Assembly (NCBI RefSeq): GCF_037126175.1 | Contig: NZ_CP146986.1 | Span: 3,190,501 to 3,254,500, forward strand | Length of the DNA: 64,000 bases | Direction of reading: 5' to 3' | From: Pseudomonas sp. RSB 5.4 | GTDB lineage: Bacteria; Pseudomonadota; Gammaproteobacteria; Pseudomonadales; Pseudomonadaceae | Part shown: piece after piece, positions 9,182 to 18,167 of the stretch | Layout of the letters: each line of letters opens with the position of its first letter | Position numbering within the stretch: the first letter of the stretch is position 1 | Position numbers and translations under genes: made by a program | The notes under the pieces: generated by a model | Told to the model about the DNA's origin: nothing | Seen by the model: the letters and a program-made list of their open reading frames with translations, nothing else | The model's database searches: none

Positions 9182-11895
9182 TGAACGCCAACCTCCATCG
9201 GCGCACGCCGTCGCTCGTCGTGATCGACAGTCGCGGCTTGCCGTTGCGTCAGGTTGCCTATCTGCGCGCGCTGGCCGGTGCGACTGCCGAGGCTTTGGTG
9301 ACGCGCCAGCAGCACGATATTGCCGGGCGTCTGGTGGCACAGTTCGATCCGCGCCTGAGCGCTCCGAGCGTTATCAGCATTCATGACCTCAACGGCCAGC
9401 CACTCAAGGTCAGCAGCGTCGATGCCGGCTGGCGCCTGAGCCTGCCCGGGCTGGCCGGACAAGCCTTGCAGCGCTGGGACGCGCGCGGTGTGCACTGGAG
9501 CAGCCGCTACGATGAGTTGCTGCGCCTGGTGGCGATCAGCAACAGCGCCGAGCCGCTCAGTGACACCTTCACCTATGCCGATGCCAGTGCCCAGGCCGAT
9601 CACAATCAGCGCGGACAATTGCTGGAACAGGTCGACCCGTCCGGCAGCCTGCACCTGGGCAGCTACAGCCTGACCGGTCAGCCACTGCGCGAAAGCCGCA
9701 CCTTTGCCGACGCCCGGGTGTTTGTCAGCCAGCGTCATGTCAGCCCGCTGGGCGCAGTGCTGGAACAGACCGACGCTGGCGGCCACCGCCAGCAATCGCG
9801 CTACGACGTCGCCGGTCAGCTCAAGCAGTTGCAACTGCTGCTGGCCGGCGACGACGACTGGCAGGACGTGTTGCTCGACATGCACTTCAACGCCGTCGGA
9901 CAAATCATCGAACAACAGACCGGCAATGGCATCGTCAGCCACTGGGACTACGAGCCAACCACTGGGCGTCTGCAGCGGCACTGGGCGCAAAAAGGTGCGC
10001 AGCCGCCCCTGCAGGACATCAGCTATGAATACGATCCGGTCGGCAACCCGACACGCATCCTCGACAACGCGTTCACGCCCAGCCACTTCGCCAACCAGCG
10101 GGTCGACGGCGAACGTGCGTTCCGTTACGACTCGCTGTATCGCCTGATCAGCGCCAGCGGTTACGACGACGCGGCCCCCAGCGACCTCCCCGGCCGACCG
10201 CAGCCGAGCGACCCCAACGACCGGCGCAATTACCTGCAGACCTACCGCTACGATAACGGCGGCAACCTGACGCAACTGTGCCATGTACGCGACGGTGCCT
10301 GTCAGACCCGTCAGATGCGTATCGACCCTGCAAGCAATCGCGGTGTGCGCTGGAAAGAAGGTGATCCCGCACCGGATTTCGATCAGCTATTCGACCGTCA
10401 CGGCAACCTGATGGCCCTGCAACCGGGACAGGCACTGCGCTGGGACGCCCGCGATCAACTGGCCTCGGTGACCCTGGTTCACCGCGAAAACGGCCTGGAT
10501 GACGCCGAGTTCTATCAATACAGCCAAGGCGCGCGCGTCTACAAACGCCATGACACCTACAGCGGTTCCAACCGGCATTTCCACGAGGTGCGCTATCTGC
10601 CCGGACTGGAGATCCGCAGCCAGGACAACGGTGAGGAGCTGCACGTCATCAGCCTCGCCGCCGGCGCAGGCCATGTCAGTTGTCTGCATTGGCTCAGCGG
10701 CAAACCGCCGGGCATCGCCGACAACCAGTTGCGTTACACCCTCGATGATCACCTGGGCTCGTGCGTGATGGAACTGGACCAGCAGGCACGCCTGATCAGC
10801 CACGAAGGCTATTACCCGTTCGGCGCGACCGCGTGGATGAGCGCCGACTCGGCTGTCGAGGTTGACTACAAGACACTGCGCTATTCAGGCAAGGAAATGG
10901 ATGTCAGCGGGTTGTATTACTACGGTGCGCGGTATTACGCGACATGGTTGCAACGCTGGGTCAGTGCGGATCCGGCATGGGATGTGGACGGGCTGAATCT
11001 GTTTGAATTCGTTGGCAATAATCCGCTGCGCTATTTCGATGCGCAGGGGCACCAGCGAACCTCATCCGAGCTATTAGCAGTCGTGGCGGACTATGAGAAT
11101 TTGCTCGCCACTGTCACAAAAGAACTGGATAAATCGATCTATCAATTCAACCACTTGAACTCCGTCAAGGATATCTACCTCTCCAGTGGCAAGAAGGCTG
11201 CCCTGACCCTGCTCAATGTTCTGGCCTCCTCCCTCACCGCAGCTACAGCGTTTGCCGGCGGTACGGTCGCAGGAACATTGCTGACGTTTAACCCGGTCAC
11301 AGGCGTCGCCATTGGTATAGGCACCGCAGCACTGGCCGCTGACATTACAGGCGCACAAATCGACAAACTCGGCGAGGACAACGCTTTCGGCTATGCACTT
11401 TTGCCCGATAGTGCAGATTACGACGTGGGTCGTCTGAACATGGAAGCCAAACCCAAAAGCTGGAGGTCGAGAATAAAATCCGTGTTCTCAAAATATGCCC
11501 CGGACAGTATCGACGGAAACAAGGAAATATTAATTGCAGGCGGCATCGGAGCCGCTGATACGCTAACGGGCGGCACTCATCTGGAAAAACTTCTGGCCTT
11601 CTTCCGTCTCAGTGTCGAAGTGACCGAAGCACTCAATGATTCGCTGGGGCAACGCGACCTGGATCTGGTTGAACAAGGTATAGAACTGGTCGCCGACCAC
11701 CTCAATTCCCGCAAGGAACTGTCGGACCAGGCACTGGAAGACCTGGAAGGTCTCGGTCGAGAAAACATAGCCACGGCACAGGGCACCCGCTACCGTCTCG
11801 CGCAGAGTGAAACCGCCGTTCTGAGCAAGATGAATCGTGTCCTTGAGTTACTGCCTAGAGTGTCTGCACACATGCAACAGAAAAGAGCGGCCTGA
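9181..11895 (+). CDS. TcC-type toxin complex subunit 1: RHS core with a novel hydrophobic C-terminal tail
   Basis: 904 residues. Residues 1-624 are the RHS cocoon core with YD repeats, ending in the RHS-associated core signature G-L-Y-Y-Y-G-A-R-Y-Y (576-586) and DPAWDVDGLNLFEFVGNNP (597-615); these aspartates match the autoprotease motif that releases the tail in TccC proteins. Residues 625-904 are the variable tail: helical, with a Gly/Ala-rich hydrophobic stretch at about 680-722 (T-G-V-A-I-G-I-G-T-A-A-L), a basic W-R-S-R-I-K-S-V segment at 761-768, and a charged C-terminus. I see no ADP-ribosyltransferase, deamidase or nuclease motif. ATG 9181 is chosen because its N-terminus aligns with that of the second TcC (MNANLHRRTP vs MNPSVHWRTP); ATG 9166 is also in frame. 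It is coupled to TcB by TGATG. Confidence 0.88.
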   Translation: MNANLHRRTPSLVVIDSRGLPLRQVAYLRALAGATAEALVTRQQHDIAGRLVAQFDPRLSAPSVISIHDLNGQPLKVSSVDAGWRLSLPGLAGQALQRWDARGVHWSSRYDELLRLVAISNSAEPLSDTFTYADASAQADHNQRGQLLEQVDPSGSLHLGSYSLTGQPLRESRTFADARVFVSQRHVSPLGAVLEQTDAGGHRQQSRYDVAGQLKQLQLLLAGDDDWQDVLLDMHFNAVGQIIEQQTGNGIVSHWDYEPTTGRLQRHWAQKGAQPPLQDISYEYDPVGNPTRILDNAFTPSHFANQRVDGERAFRYDSLYRLISASGYDDAAPSDLPGRPQPSDPNDRRNYLQTYRYDNGGNLTQLCHVRDGACQTRQMRIDPASNRGVRWKEGDPAPDFDQLFDRHGNLMALQPGQALRWDARDQLASVTLVHRENGLDDAEFYQYSQGARVYKRHDTYSGSNRHFHEVRYLPGLEIRSQDNGEELHVISLAAGAGHVSCLHWLSGKPPGIADNQLRYTLDDHLGSCVMELDQQARLISHEGYYPFGATAWMSADSAVEVDYKTLRYSGKEMDVSGLYYYGARYYATWLQRWVSADPAWDVDGLNLFEFVGNNPLRYFDAQGHQRTSSELLAVVADYENLLATVTKELDKSIYQFNHLNSVKDIYLSSGKKAALTLLNVLASSLTAATAFAGGTVAGTLLTFNPVTGVAIGIGTAALAADITGAQIDKLGEDNAFGYALLPDSADYDVGRLNMEAKPKSWRSRIKSVFSKYAPDSIDGNKEILIAGGIGAADTLTGGTHLEKLLAFFRLSVEVTEALNDSLGQRDLDLVEQGIELVADHLNSRKELSDQALEDLEGLGRENIATAQGTRYRLAQSETAVLSKMNRVLELLPRVSAHMQQKRAA

Positions 11896-11922
11896 AATGA
11901 ATCACTGCACGCAGGTGCGCGC

Positions 11923-14745
11923 ATGAATCCTTCAGTGCACTGGCGAACACCTGCTCTGTCGGCTCACGATCCCAGAGGGCTGCCGGTCAGAAACGTTGCT
12001 TACCTGCGGGCGGTGACGGGTGCCCAAGTCGAATCCCAGATCACCCGCCAACGCCACGCCCCCAACGGTCGCCTGATCGAACAATGGGACCCGTGCCTCC
12101 CGGTGCCCTGCCTGACCACGGCCTACCGTCTGGGCGGCGAACCACTGAAAGTCAACAGCGTCGATTCCGGCTGGCGCGTAAATCTGCCCGGTCTGGCCGG
12201 TGAGGTGCTGCAACACCACGACCAGCGCGGCCCGCAATGGCGCTATCGCTACGATCCGATGATGCGGTTGATCGCCGTCGATCAAGACGCGCAAGTCAAT
12301 GTCGAGCGTTATACCTATGCCGACCACGATGCCGACCCGGGATATAACCTGCGCGGTGAGCTGAGCGAAAGCGCCGACCCGGGCGCCACGGTGGTGATCG
12401 ACGGCTACAGTCAGCAGGGCAAGGCAGTGAGTGAGACCCGTACGCTGTCGGGCGAGACGGCGGCTTTCATCACTCGTATGGATTTCGATGCGCACGGCAA
12501 TGTGGTGCAAGTCACCGACGCCGGTGGTCACCGGCAATGCTCGGGCTACGATGTCGCCGGCCAGTTACGTCAGGTATCGCTGTGGATAGCCGGAGCTGAT
12601 GCGGCACAGCCGGTGGTCGACGCAGCCACGTACAACGCCTCCGGCCAACCACTTGAACAACTGGCCGGCAATGGTGTTCGCAGCCGCCGCGTGTACGATC
12701 CCGCTGACGGTCGCCTGCTGAATCTGCTGGCCTGCAAGGATCAGGAAAAACCGCTGCAGGATTTGCACTACACCTATGACCCGATCGGTAATGTCCTGCG
12801 TATCGAGGACCGCACCCTGGCCACGGTGTATTTCGCCAATCAGCGCGTCGATGGTGATCGTCACTTTGTCTACGATTCGTTGTATCGACTGAGCGAAAGT
12901 CGTGGCTTCGAGGGCCAGATCCCGCAACAGTCACCAGGTTTGCCGCAACCGATCGAGCCCATCGACCCGGGACGGCGTTTTAACTACAGCGAGCAGTATC
13001 ACTACGACGCGGGAAATAACCTCGTCGAACTGGTGCATGTGCGCAAAGGCCACAACTTCACGCAACAGATGAAAATCGCCCCCGACAGCAATCGGGGGCT
13101 GCGCTGCCAACCCGCCGACCCCGAACCGGTGTTCGGCGACTACTTTGACCGCCACGGCAACCAGCTGAAACTGCAGCACGGCGGCCTGCCACTGGAGTGG
13201 GACAGTTACGATCAACTGGCCCGCGCCACCCTGCTGCAACACAGCAACGGCCTGCCCGACGACGATGAAATCTACCGCTACAGCCAGGGTCAGCGCGTCT
13301 CCAAATGCACGCTGAGCCATACGCCGTCGCTCACCCATCGCCGCGAGGTGCGTTACCTGCCAGGTCTGGAAATCCACAGCCGCAGCGACGGCCAGCAACT
13401 GCATGTCATCGTGCTGCCGGGCGTGCGTTGCCTGCACTGGCTCAGTGGCCGACCGCCCGGCATCGAAGCGGATCAATTGCGCTACAGCCTTGATGACCAT
13501 CTCGGTTCTTGCGCGCTGGAACTGGATCGGCATGCAGGCGTGATCAGCCTGGAGCATTACTACGCGTTCGGTGGAACAGCCTGGCTGGCGACTCGCTCGG
13601 CGTTGGAAGTCAGCTATAAAACCATCCGCTATTCAGGCCGGGAAATGGACAGCAGTGGCCTTTATTACTACGGCGCACGCTATTACGCAGCGTGGTTGCA
13701 GCGCTGGATCTGCGCTGACCCGGCAATGGATATCGACGGGTTGAATCTGTATGCGTTTGTCGCCAACAACCCGATTGGCCACATCGACACTGACGGCCAG
13801 AGCTTGGACAGTTTTCTCGAAACACCCGCTCAGCGCGATCAGAGAAAGGCACTGAGCGCAGAGAAAGAGCGACGTTACCGGGCTCGGGATAACCTGTCAC
13901 AACAGGTCGGACGTCACCTGAACATTCTGGCGCTGTCGCTGCGCCGTGGTCTGGATGCCCAGCAACAGGTACTCAATCAGCGCTCGCCAGCGCAATTGAC
14001 AGGTGCCGCCCTGCGTCGCACCGGTGTGCATGTGACAGGACAAATTGTGGCCTACGGTGGCGGCATTCTGGTCGGCATGGGCGCTCAGGCGCTGGGCGCC
14101 GTCGCTCCCGGCGCGGGCAACGTCGTTGGGGTCGCAATGGGCATTGGCGCGAAGAAACTGATCAGTGGATTGTGGGATTACGCCGCCGAGCGCACCGGCG
14201 CCAGTGCCTCTATCAAATTCAAGGCCAGCCGCCTGTCCAAGGAAAAAATTGTCGGGAAAGCCGAATATAAAACCATGGCACCGATCGAGTACCTGCAGCA
14301 AAAGTACGCAAAAATGATCCCCGATACGCAGAAGGGAGCGCTCAAGGCCTCCAAGGAAGCGACGTCCACCCTGATAAGTGTCGGTGCCAAGGAAATACTG
14401 CCGCAAGCCGCCGCCGAAATCAGCGCCACGGCGAGTGCACTTTTGGGTGCGGTTGAAATAGCCCATGAATTCGCCGGAGCCAGCCAAGAGCTCAGCGCTG
14501 AAAAAACTGCCAAGGGCATCGCCAATGTGAGTGGGTTGATCGATTATTTGTCCGCCAACATGCTCGACATTGAAAACGCCTTCGAAGCCGGTGGCTTCAC
14601 GGCAATAAATACCTATGGGCTATTGGGCCGAAACGAAGGCGATACACCGCAAAATCTATGGCATGCCACGGCGGCCGTGATCAACGAGCTGGAATACACG
14701 CGCACCATGCTGCGCTCCAGATCCAGTCAGTTCACTGCAGTCTGA
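11923..14745 (+). CDS. TcC-type toxin complex subunit 2: RHS core with a second, distantly related tail
   Basis: 940 residues, starting 27 bases after TcC1. The core (1-626) is a diverged duplicate of the TcC1 core and ends with L-Y-Y-Y-G-A-R-Y-Y and DPAMDIDGLNLYAFVANNP (599-617). The tail (627-940, 314 residues) begins with a charged helical part, then a hydrophobic Gly/Ala segment (about 700-746, including V-V-G-V-A-M-G-I-G-A), K-Y-A-K-M-I-P-D at 794-801, and a long Ala-rich helical end. Order and local motifs parallel the TcC1 tail (see findings). In known loci several TcC proteins share one TcB and swap effectors, so this is probably an alternative cargo. No immunity-like small gene follows. 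The tail's function is unknown. Confidence 0.87.
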   Translation: MNPSVHWRTPALSAHDPRGLPVRNVAYLRAVTGAQVESQITRQRHAPNGRLIEQWDPCLPVPCLTTAYRLGGEPLKVNSVDSGWRVNLPGLAGEVLQHHDQRGPQWRYRYDPMMRLIAVDQDAQVNVERYTYADHDADPGYNLRGELSESADPGATVVIDGYSQQGKAVSETRTLSGETAAFITRMDFDAHGNVVQVTDAGGHRQCSGYDVAGQLRQVSLWIAGADAAQPVVDAATYNASGQPLEQLAGNGVRSRRVYDPADGRLLNLLACKDQEKPLQDLHYTYDPIGNVLRIEDRTLATVYFANQRVDGDRHFVYDSLYRLSESRGFEGQIPQQSPGLPQPIEPIDPGRRFNYSEQYHYDAGNNLVELVHVRKGHNFTQQMKIAPDSNRGLRCQPADPEPVFGDYFDRHGNQLKLQHGGLPLEWDSYDQLARATLLQHSNGLPDDDEIYRYSQGQRVSKCTLSHTPSLTHRREVRYLPGLEIHSRSDGQQLHVIVLPGVRCLHWLSGRPPGIEADQLRYSLDDHLGSCALELDRHAGVISLEHYYAFGGTAWLATRSALEVSYKTIRYSGREMDSSGLYYYGARYYAAWLQRWICADPAMDIDGLNLYAFVANNPIGHIDTDGQSLDSFLETPAQRDQRKALSAEKERRYRARDNLSQQVGRHLNILALSLRRGLDAQQQVLNQRSPAQLTGAALRRTGVHVTGQIVAYGGGILVGMGAQALGAVAPGAGNVVGVAMGIGAKKLISGLWDYAAERTGASASIKFKASRLSKEKIVGKAEYKTMAPIEYLQQKYAKMIPDTQKGALKASKEATSTLISVGAKEILPQAAAEISATASALLGAVEIAHEFAGASQELSAEKTAKGIANVSGLIDYLSANMLDIENAFEAGGFTAINTYGLLGRNEGDTPQNLWHATAAVINELEYTRTMLRSRSSQFTAV

Positions 14746-14822
14746 TCCTGAGGCGTGAAGCGAACAGGATCGCCGGCCTCCATGCTATCGTGCCCGCCCG
14801 TCCCTTTATCCATTAGCCCAGC

Positions 14823-16583
14823 ATGCTGCCGACTTCCCGTACCCTGCGTTTGTCGTTGTACACCCTGCTGATCATTGCTGGTGCGGCCATCGCCGCGACC
14901 CTTGCCATCCGCCACGCCGAACGTCAGGCGCTGGAGGAAGACGCCACCCGCGCCAGCCAGCAATTAGCGCTGTATGCCAACTCGCTGCACACCCTGATCG
15001 ACCGCTATCGCGCCCTGCCCGCCGTGCTCGCGCTGGACCCGCAATTGCGCGGGGCGCTGGCCGGGCCGGTGGGCGCCGAACAACAGAACGCGTTGAATCT
15101 GAAGCTGGAGCAGATCAACGGCGCGGCGCAGTCCTCGACCCTCGAACTGCTCGATCACACCGGCCTCGCGGTGGCCGCCAGCAACTGGCGTCTGCCGAGC
15201 AGTTACGTCGGCCACAACTACGGTTTTCGTCCGTACTTCAGCCAGACCCGCACGCAGGGCAGCGGGCGCTTTTATGCGGTGGGCGTGACCAGCGGCATCC
15301 CCGGTTATTTTCTGTCCAGCGCGGTGCTCGGTGACAACGCCGAATTCCTCGGCGCGATGGTGGTCAAGCTCGAGTTCCCCGAGCTTGAGCGCGAATGGAG
15401 CCAAGGCAGCGACACGCTGCTGGTCAGCGATGCACGCGGGATCATCTTCATCGCCAACCAGCCTGGCTGGCGCTATCGCTCGTTGCGGCCGCTGGACAGC
15501 CGCGACATGGCCGAAATCAAGCGCACGCGGCAGTACGACAAACAATCGCTGATCCCGCTGACGCATTTGTCCCTGCGTCACTTCGACGACAACAGCGACC
15601 TGCGTCGGGTCGAAGGCCCGGACGGAACGGCGGATTACTTGTGGGAATCACTGCCGCTGGCCGCCGAAGGCTGGACCCTGCACCTGTTGCGGCGCCCGCA
15701 AGTGGCCTTCGAAGACTTGCGCAACGCCGGGCTGGCCGCGGCAGGAGTGTGGCTGGCGCTGGTGTTCCTGCTATTGTTCCTCAATCAGCGCTGGCGCCTG
15801 TCGAAAGTCCGTCAGCGCAACCGCGAGGAACTCGAACAGCTGGTCGAAGAACGCACCCGCGATCTGCGCACCGCACAGGATGGGCTGGTGCAATCGGCCA
15901 AGCTTGCCGCGCTGGGGCAGATGTCCGCCGCTCTCGCCCACGAAATCAATCAACCGCTGACCGCGCAACGCATGCAACTGGCGACGCTACGCTTGCTGCT
16001 CGAGCACGGCCGCGTCGATGATGCGTACAAGGCGCTCAAACCGGTGGACGACATGCTCACGCGCATGGCGTCGCTCACCGGCCACCTGAAAACCTTCGCC
16101 CGCAAGAGCCCCAGCGGCCTGCGCGAACGGCTGGATCTGGCGACCGTGGTTGATCAATCGCTGCAACTGCTCGACGCCCGCCTGCGCGACGAACAGGTCA
16201 GTCTGGTGCTGCACCTGACGCGTCCGGCCTGGGTGCGGGGTGACGCGATCCGCCTCGAGCAGGTGCTGATCAACCTGCTGCGCAATGCCCTCGATGCGAT
16301 GCAGGGCAAACCGTGCAAGCGTCTGGAAATCCGCCTGGAGGCCGACGAGCAACTGTGGCGCCTGAGCGTGATCGACAACGGCGGCGGGATTGCCGAACAG
16401 CACTTGAACCAGGTGTTCGACCCGTTCTTCACCACCAAACCGGTGGGTGACGGTCTGGGCCTGGGGCTGGCGGTATCCTTTGCCATCGTGCATGAATCCG
16501 GCGGGCGTCTGAGCGTTGAAAATGGCGAGGCCGGCGCGGTGTTCAGCCTGACCCTGCCGATCGATCTGGAGGCACACATCTGA
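14823..16583 (+). CDS. DctB-family sensor histidine kinase (C4/C5-dicarboxylate sensing; DctB or MifS type)
   Basis: 586 residues: a membrane segment at about 12-28, a periplasmic double-Cache (PDC) sensor to about 300 with the DctB-like G-H-N-Y-G-F-R-P-Y-F and S-G-I-P-G-Y-F-L-S motifs, a second membrane segment (about 303-323), a coiled coil, the H-box A-H-E-I-N-Q-P-L, and an HATPase domain with N, G1 (D-N-G-G-G-I) and G2 (G-L-G-L-G-L-A) boxes. It should sense periplasmic dicarboxylate and phosphorylate the regulator that follows; the genes overlap as TGATG. The neighbouring alpha-ketoglutarate-type transporter favours a MifS-like role over succinate-sensing DctB, but sequence alone does not settle this. 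Confidence 0.88.
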   Translation: MLPTSRTLRLSLYTLLIIAGAAIAATLAIRHAERQALEEDATRASQQLALYANSLHTLIDRYRALPAVLALDPQLRGALAGPVGAEQQNALNLKLEQINGAAQSSTLELLDHTGLAVAASNWRLPSSYVGHNYGFRPYFSQTRTQGSGRFYAVGVTSGIPGYFLSSAVLGDNAEFLGAMVVKLEFPELEREWSQGSDTLLVSDARGIIFIANQPGWRYRSLRPLDSRDMAEIKRTRQYDKQSLIPLTHLSLRHFDDNSDLRRVEGPDGTADYLWESLPLAAEGWTLHLLRRPQVAFEDLRNAGLAAAGVWLALVFLLLFLNQRWRLSKVRQRNREELEQLVEERTRDLRTAQDGLVQSAKLAALGQMSAALAHEINQPLTAQRMQLATLRLLLEHGRVDDAYKALKPVDDMLTRMASLTGHLKTFARKSPSGLRERLDLATVVDQSLQLLDARLRDEQVSLVLHLTRPAWVRGDAIRLEQVLINLLRNALDAMQGKPCKRLEIRLEADEQLWRLSVIDNGGGIAEQHLNQVFDPFFTTKPVGDGLGLGLAVSFAIVHESGGRLSVENGEAGAVFSLTLPIDLEAHI

Positions 16584-17911
16584 TGCTCAACTCGGTGATG
16601 GTGGTCGATGACGAAAGCAGCATTCGCAGCGCTGTGGAGCAATGGCTGAGCCTGTCGGGGTTCGCGGTGCAGCTGTTCAGCCGCGCCGAAGATTGCCTTG
16701 CCGCACTGCCCAGCCACTTCCCCGGGGTGATCCTCAGCGATGTGCGCATGCCTGGGCTCAGTGGTCTGCAGTTGCTGGCCGAAGTGCAGCGCCGTGACAG
16801 CGATTTGCCGGTGATACTGCTGACCGGTCACGGCGATGTGCCGATGGCGGTCGAAGCCATGCGTGACGGCGCCTACGACTTTCTGGAAAAGCCGTTCAGC
16901 CCGGAAACCCTGCTCGGCAGCTTGCGCCGGGCACTCGACAAGCGGCGACTGGTATTGGAAAACCGCGCCCTGCACGAGCAGGCCGACCACCGCGCCAGAC
17001 TCGATGCGACGCTGCTCGGCGTGTCCCGTGGCATGCAGACCTTGCGCCGACAGGTGCTGGATCTGGCAGCGTTGCCGGTCAACGTGTTGATCCGTGGCGA
17101 AACCGGCAGCGGCAAGGAATTGATCGCGCGTTGCCTGCATGATTTCGGCCCGCGCGCCGACAAGCCCTTCGTGGCGCTGAACTGCGCAGCGATCCCCGAG
17201 CAGTTGTTCGAAGCGGAATTGTTCGGCCATGAAAGCGGCGCATTCACCGGAGCGTCCGGCAAGCGCATCGGCAAGCTGGAATACGCCGACGGCGGCACGC
17301 TGTTTCTCGATGAGATCGAAAGCATGCCGCTGGCCCAGCAAGTGAAACTGCTGCGGGTGTTGCAGGAGCAGAAGCTGGAGCGGCTGGGGTCGAACCAGAG
17401 CATTCGCGTCGATCTGCGGATCGTCGCCGCGACCAAGCCTGATCTGCTGGATGAGGCCCGCGCCGGACGTTTTCGCGAAGACCTGGCGTATCGTCTGAAC
17501 GTCGCCGAACTGCGACTGCCACCGCTGCGTGATCGGCGCGAAGACATTCCGCTGCTGTTCGAATCGTTCGCCTTCAGCGCTGCCCAGCGTCTGGGCCGCA
17601 CCCTGCCGCCACTCACCGGGGCGCAATTGAGTCACCTGCTCAGCCACGACTGGCCGGGCAACGTGCGCGAACTGGCGAACGTCGCCGAGCGGCAGGTGCT
17701 GGGGCTGGATGAGCCGGTGCAAGGCATCGACCCGGGCCAGTCGCTCGCGGCGCAGCAGGAAGCGTTTGAAGCGCAGTGCCTGCGCGCGGCGCTGACCCGG
17801 CACAAGGGTGATGTGAAAGCGGTGCTGGAAGAGTTGCAGCTGCCGCGCCGGACCTTCAATGAAAAGCTGCAGCGGCATGGGTTGAGTCGCGAGATGTTTG
17901 TCAGCCCATAA
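16583..17911 (+). CDS. Sigma-54-dependent response regulator (DctD/MifR family)
   Basis: 442 residues in three domains: a receiver with phospho-acceptor D53 (I-L-S-D-V-R-M-P-G), an AAA+ central domain with Walker A G-E-T-G-S-G-K-E at about 172 and the sigma-54-contacting G-A-F-T-G-A loop at about 219, and a C-terminal Fis-type helix-turn-helix (H-K-G-D-V-K-A...L-P-R-R-T-F). It should activate sigma-54 promoters when phosphorylated by the kinase encoded just upstream. A sigma-54 promoter with two upstream palindromes lies 100-200 bases beyond its stop, before the transporter gene, making that gene the likely target. Confidence 0.92.
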   Translation: MLNSVMVVDDESSIRSAVEQWLSLSGFAVQLFSRAEDCLAALPSHFPGVILSDVRMPGLSGLQLLAEVQRRDSDLPVILLTGHGDVPMAVEAMRDGAYDFLEKPFSPETLLGSLRRALDKRRLVLENRALHEQADHRARLDATLLGVSRGMQTLRRQVLDLAALPVNVLIRGETGSGKELIARCLHDFGPRADKPFVALNCAAIPEQLFEAELFGHESGAFTGASGKRIGKLEYADGGTLFLDEIESMPLAQQVKLLRVLQEQKLERLGSNQSIRVDLRIVAATKPDLLDEARAGRFREDLAYRLNVAELRLPPLRDRREDIPLLFESFAFSAAQRLGRTLPPLTGAQLSHLLSHDWPGNVRELANVAERQVLGLDEPVQGIDPGQSLAAQQEAFEAQCLRAALTRHKGDVKAVLEELQLPRRTFNEKLQRHGLSREMFVSP

Positions 17912-18000
17912 GATCAAAAGATCGCAGCCTTCGGCAGCTCCTACAGGGAATCTGTAGGCGACTCTGAAACTGTAGGAGCTGCCGAAGGCTGCGATCTTTT
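17912..18000. repeat. REP doublet, 'GTAGGAGCTGCCG' family
   Basis: Inverted arms ATCAAAAGATCGCAGCCTTC and its mirror ending GCTGCGATCTTTT, each containing GGAGCTGCCGAAGGC. It begins directly after the regulator stop codon and may end that transcript. Confidence 0.9.
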
Positions 18001-18048
18001 GAGCGATTTTCCGCTCAATCAAATCAGGCAATAAGCGGATTTCCGCTC
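18001..18048 (+). promoter_or_regulatory. Two tandem palindromes, candidate enhancer sites for the DctD/MifR-type regulator
   Basis: GAGCGATTTTCCGCTC (18001-18016) and AAGCGGATTTCCGCTC (18033-18048) share the dyad AGCGGATTTCCGCT. Their centres are 32 bases apart (about three helical turns) and lie about 108 and 76 bases before the predicted transcription start, the usual place for NtrC-family activators. Binding by the adjacent regulator is inferred. Confidence 0.65.
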
Positions 18049-18088
18049 ATCAACTCCCGCCACCCCCTCTAAACCGCCCCTCTCCCCG

Positions 18089-18105
18089 TTGGCACAGCTC
18101 CTGCT
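18089..18105 (+). promoter_or_regulatory. Sigma-54 promoter of the dicarboxylate transporter gene
   Basis: TTGGCACAGCTCCTGCT matches the -24/-12 consensus (TTGGCACR-N4-TTGCW) with the GG and GC at the right spacing and one mismatch in the -12 block. It sits 63 bases before the transporter ATG. Confidence 0.85.
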
Positions 18106-18167
18106 ATAGCCCCGGCAGGCTGCGTTTCTACGCGCTCCACAAAAACAATTAAACGAAGGATCCTTCA

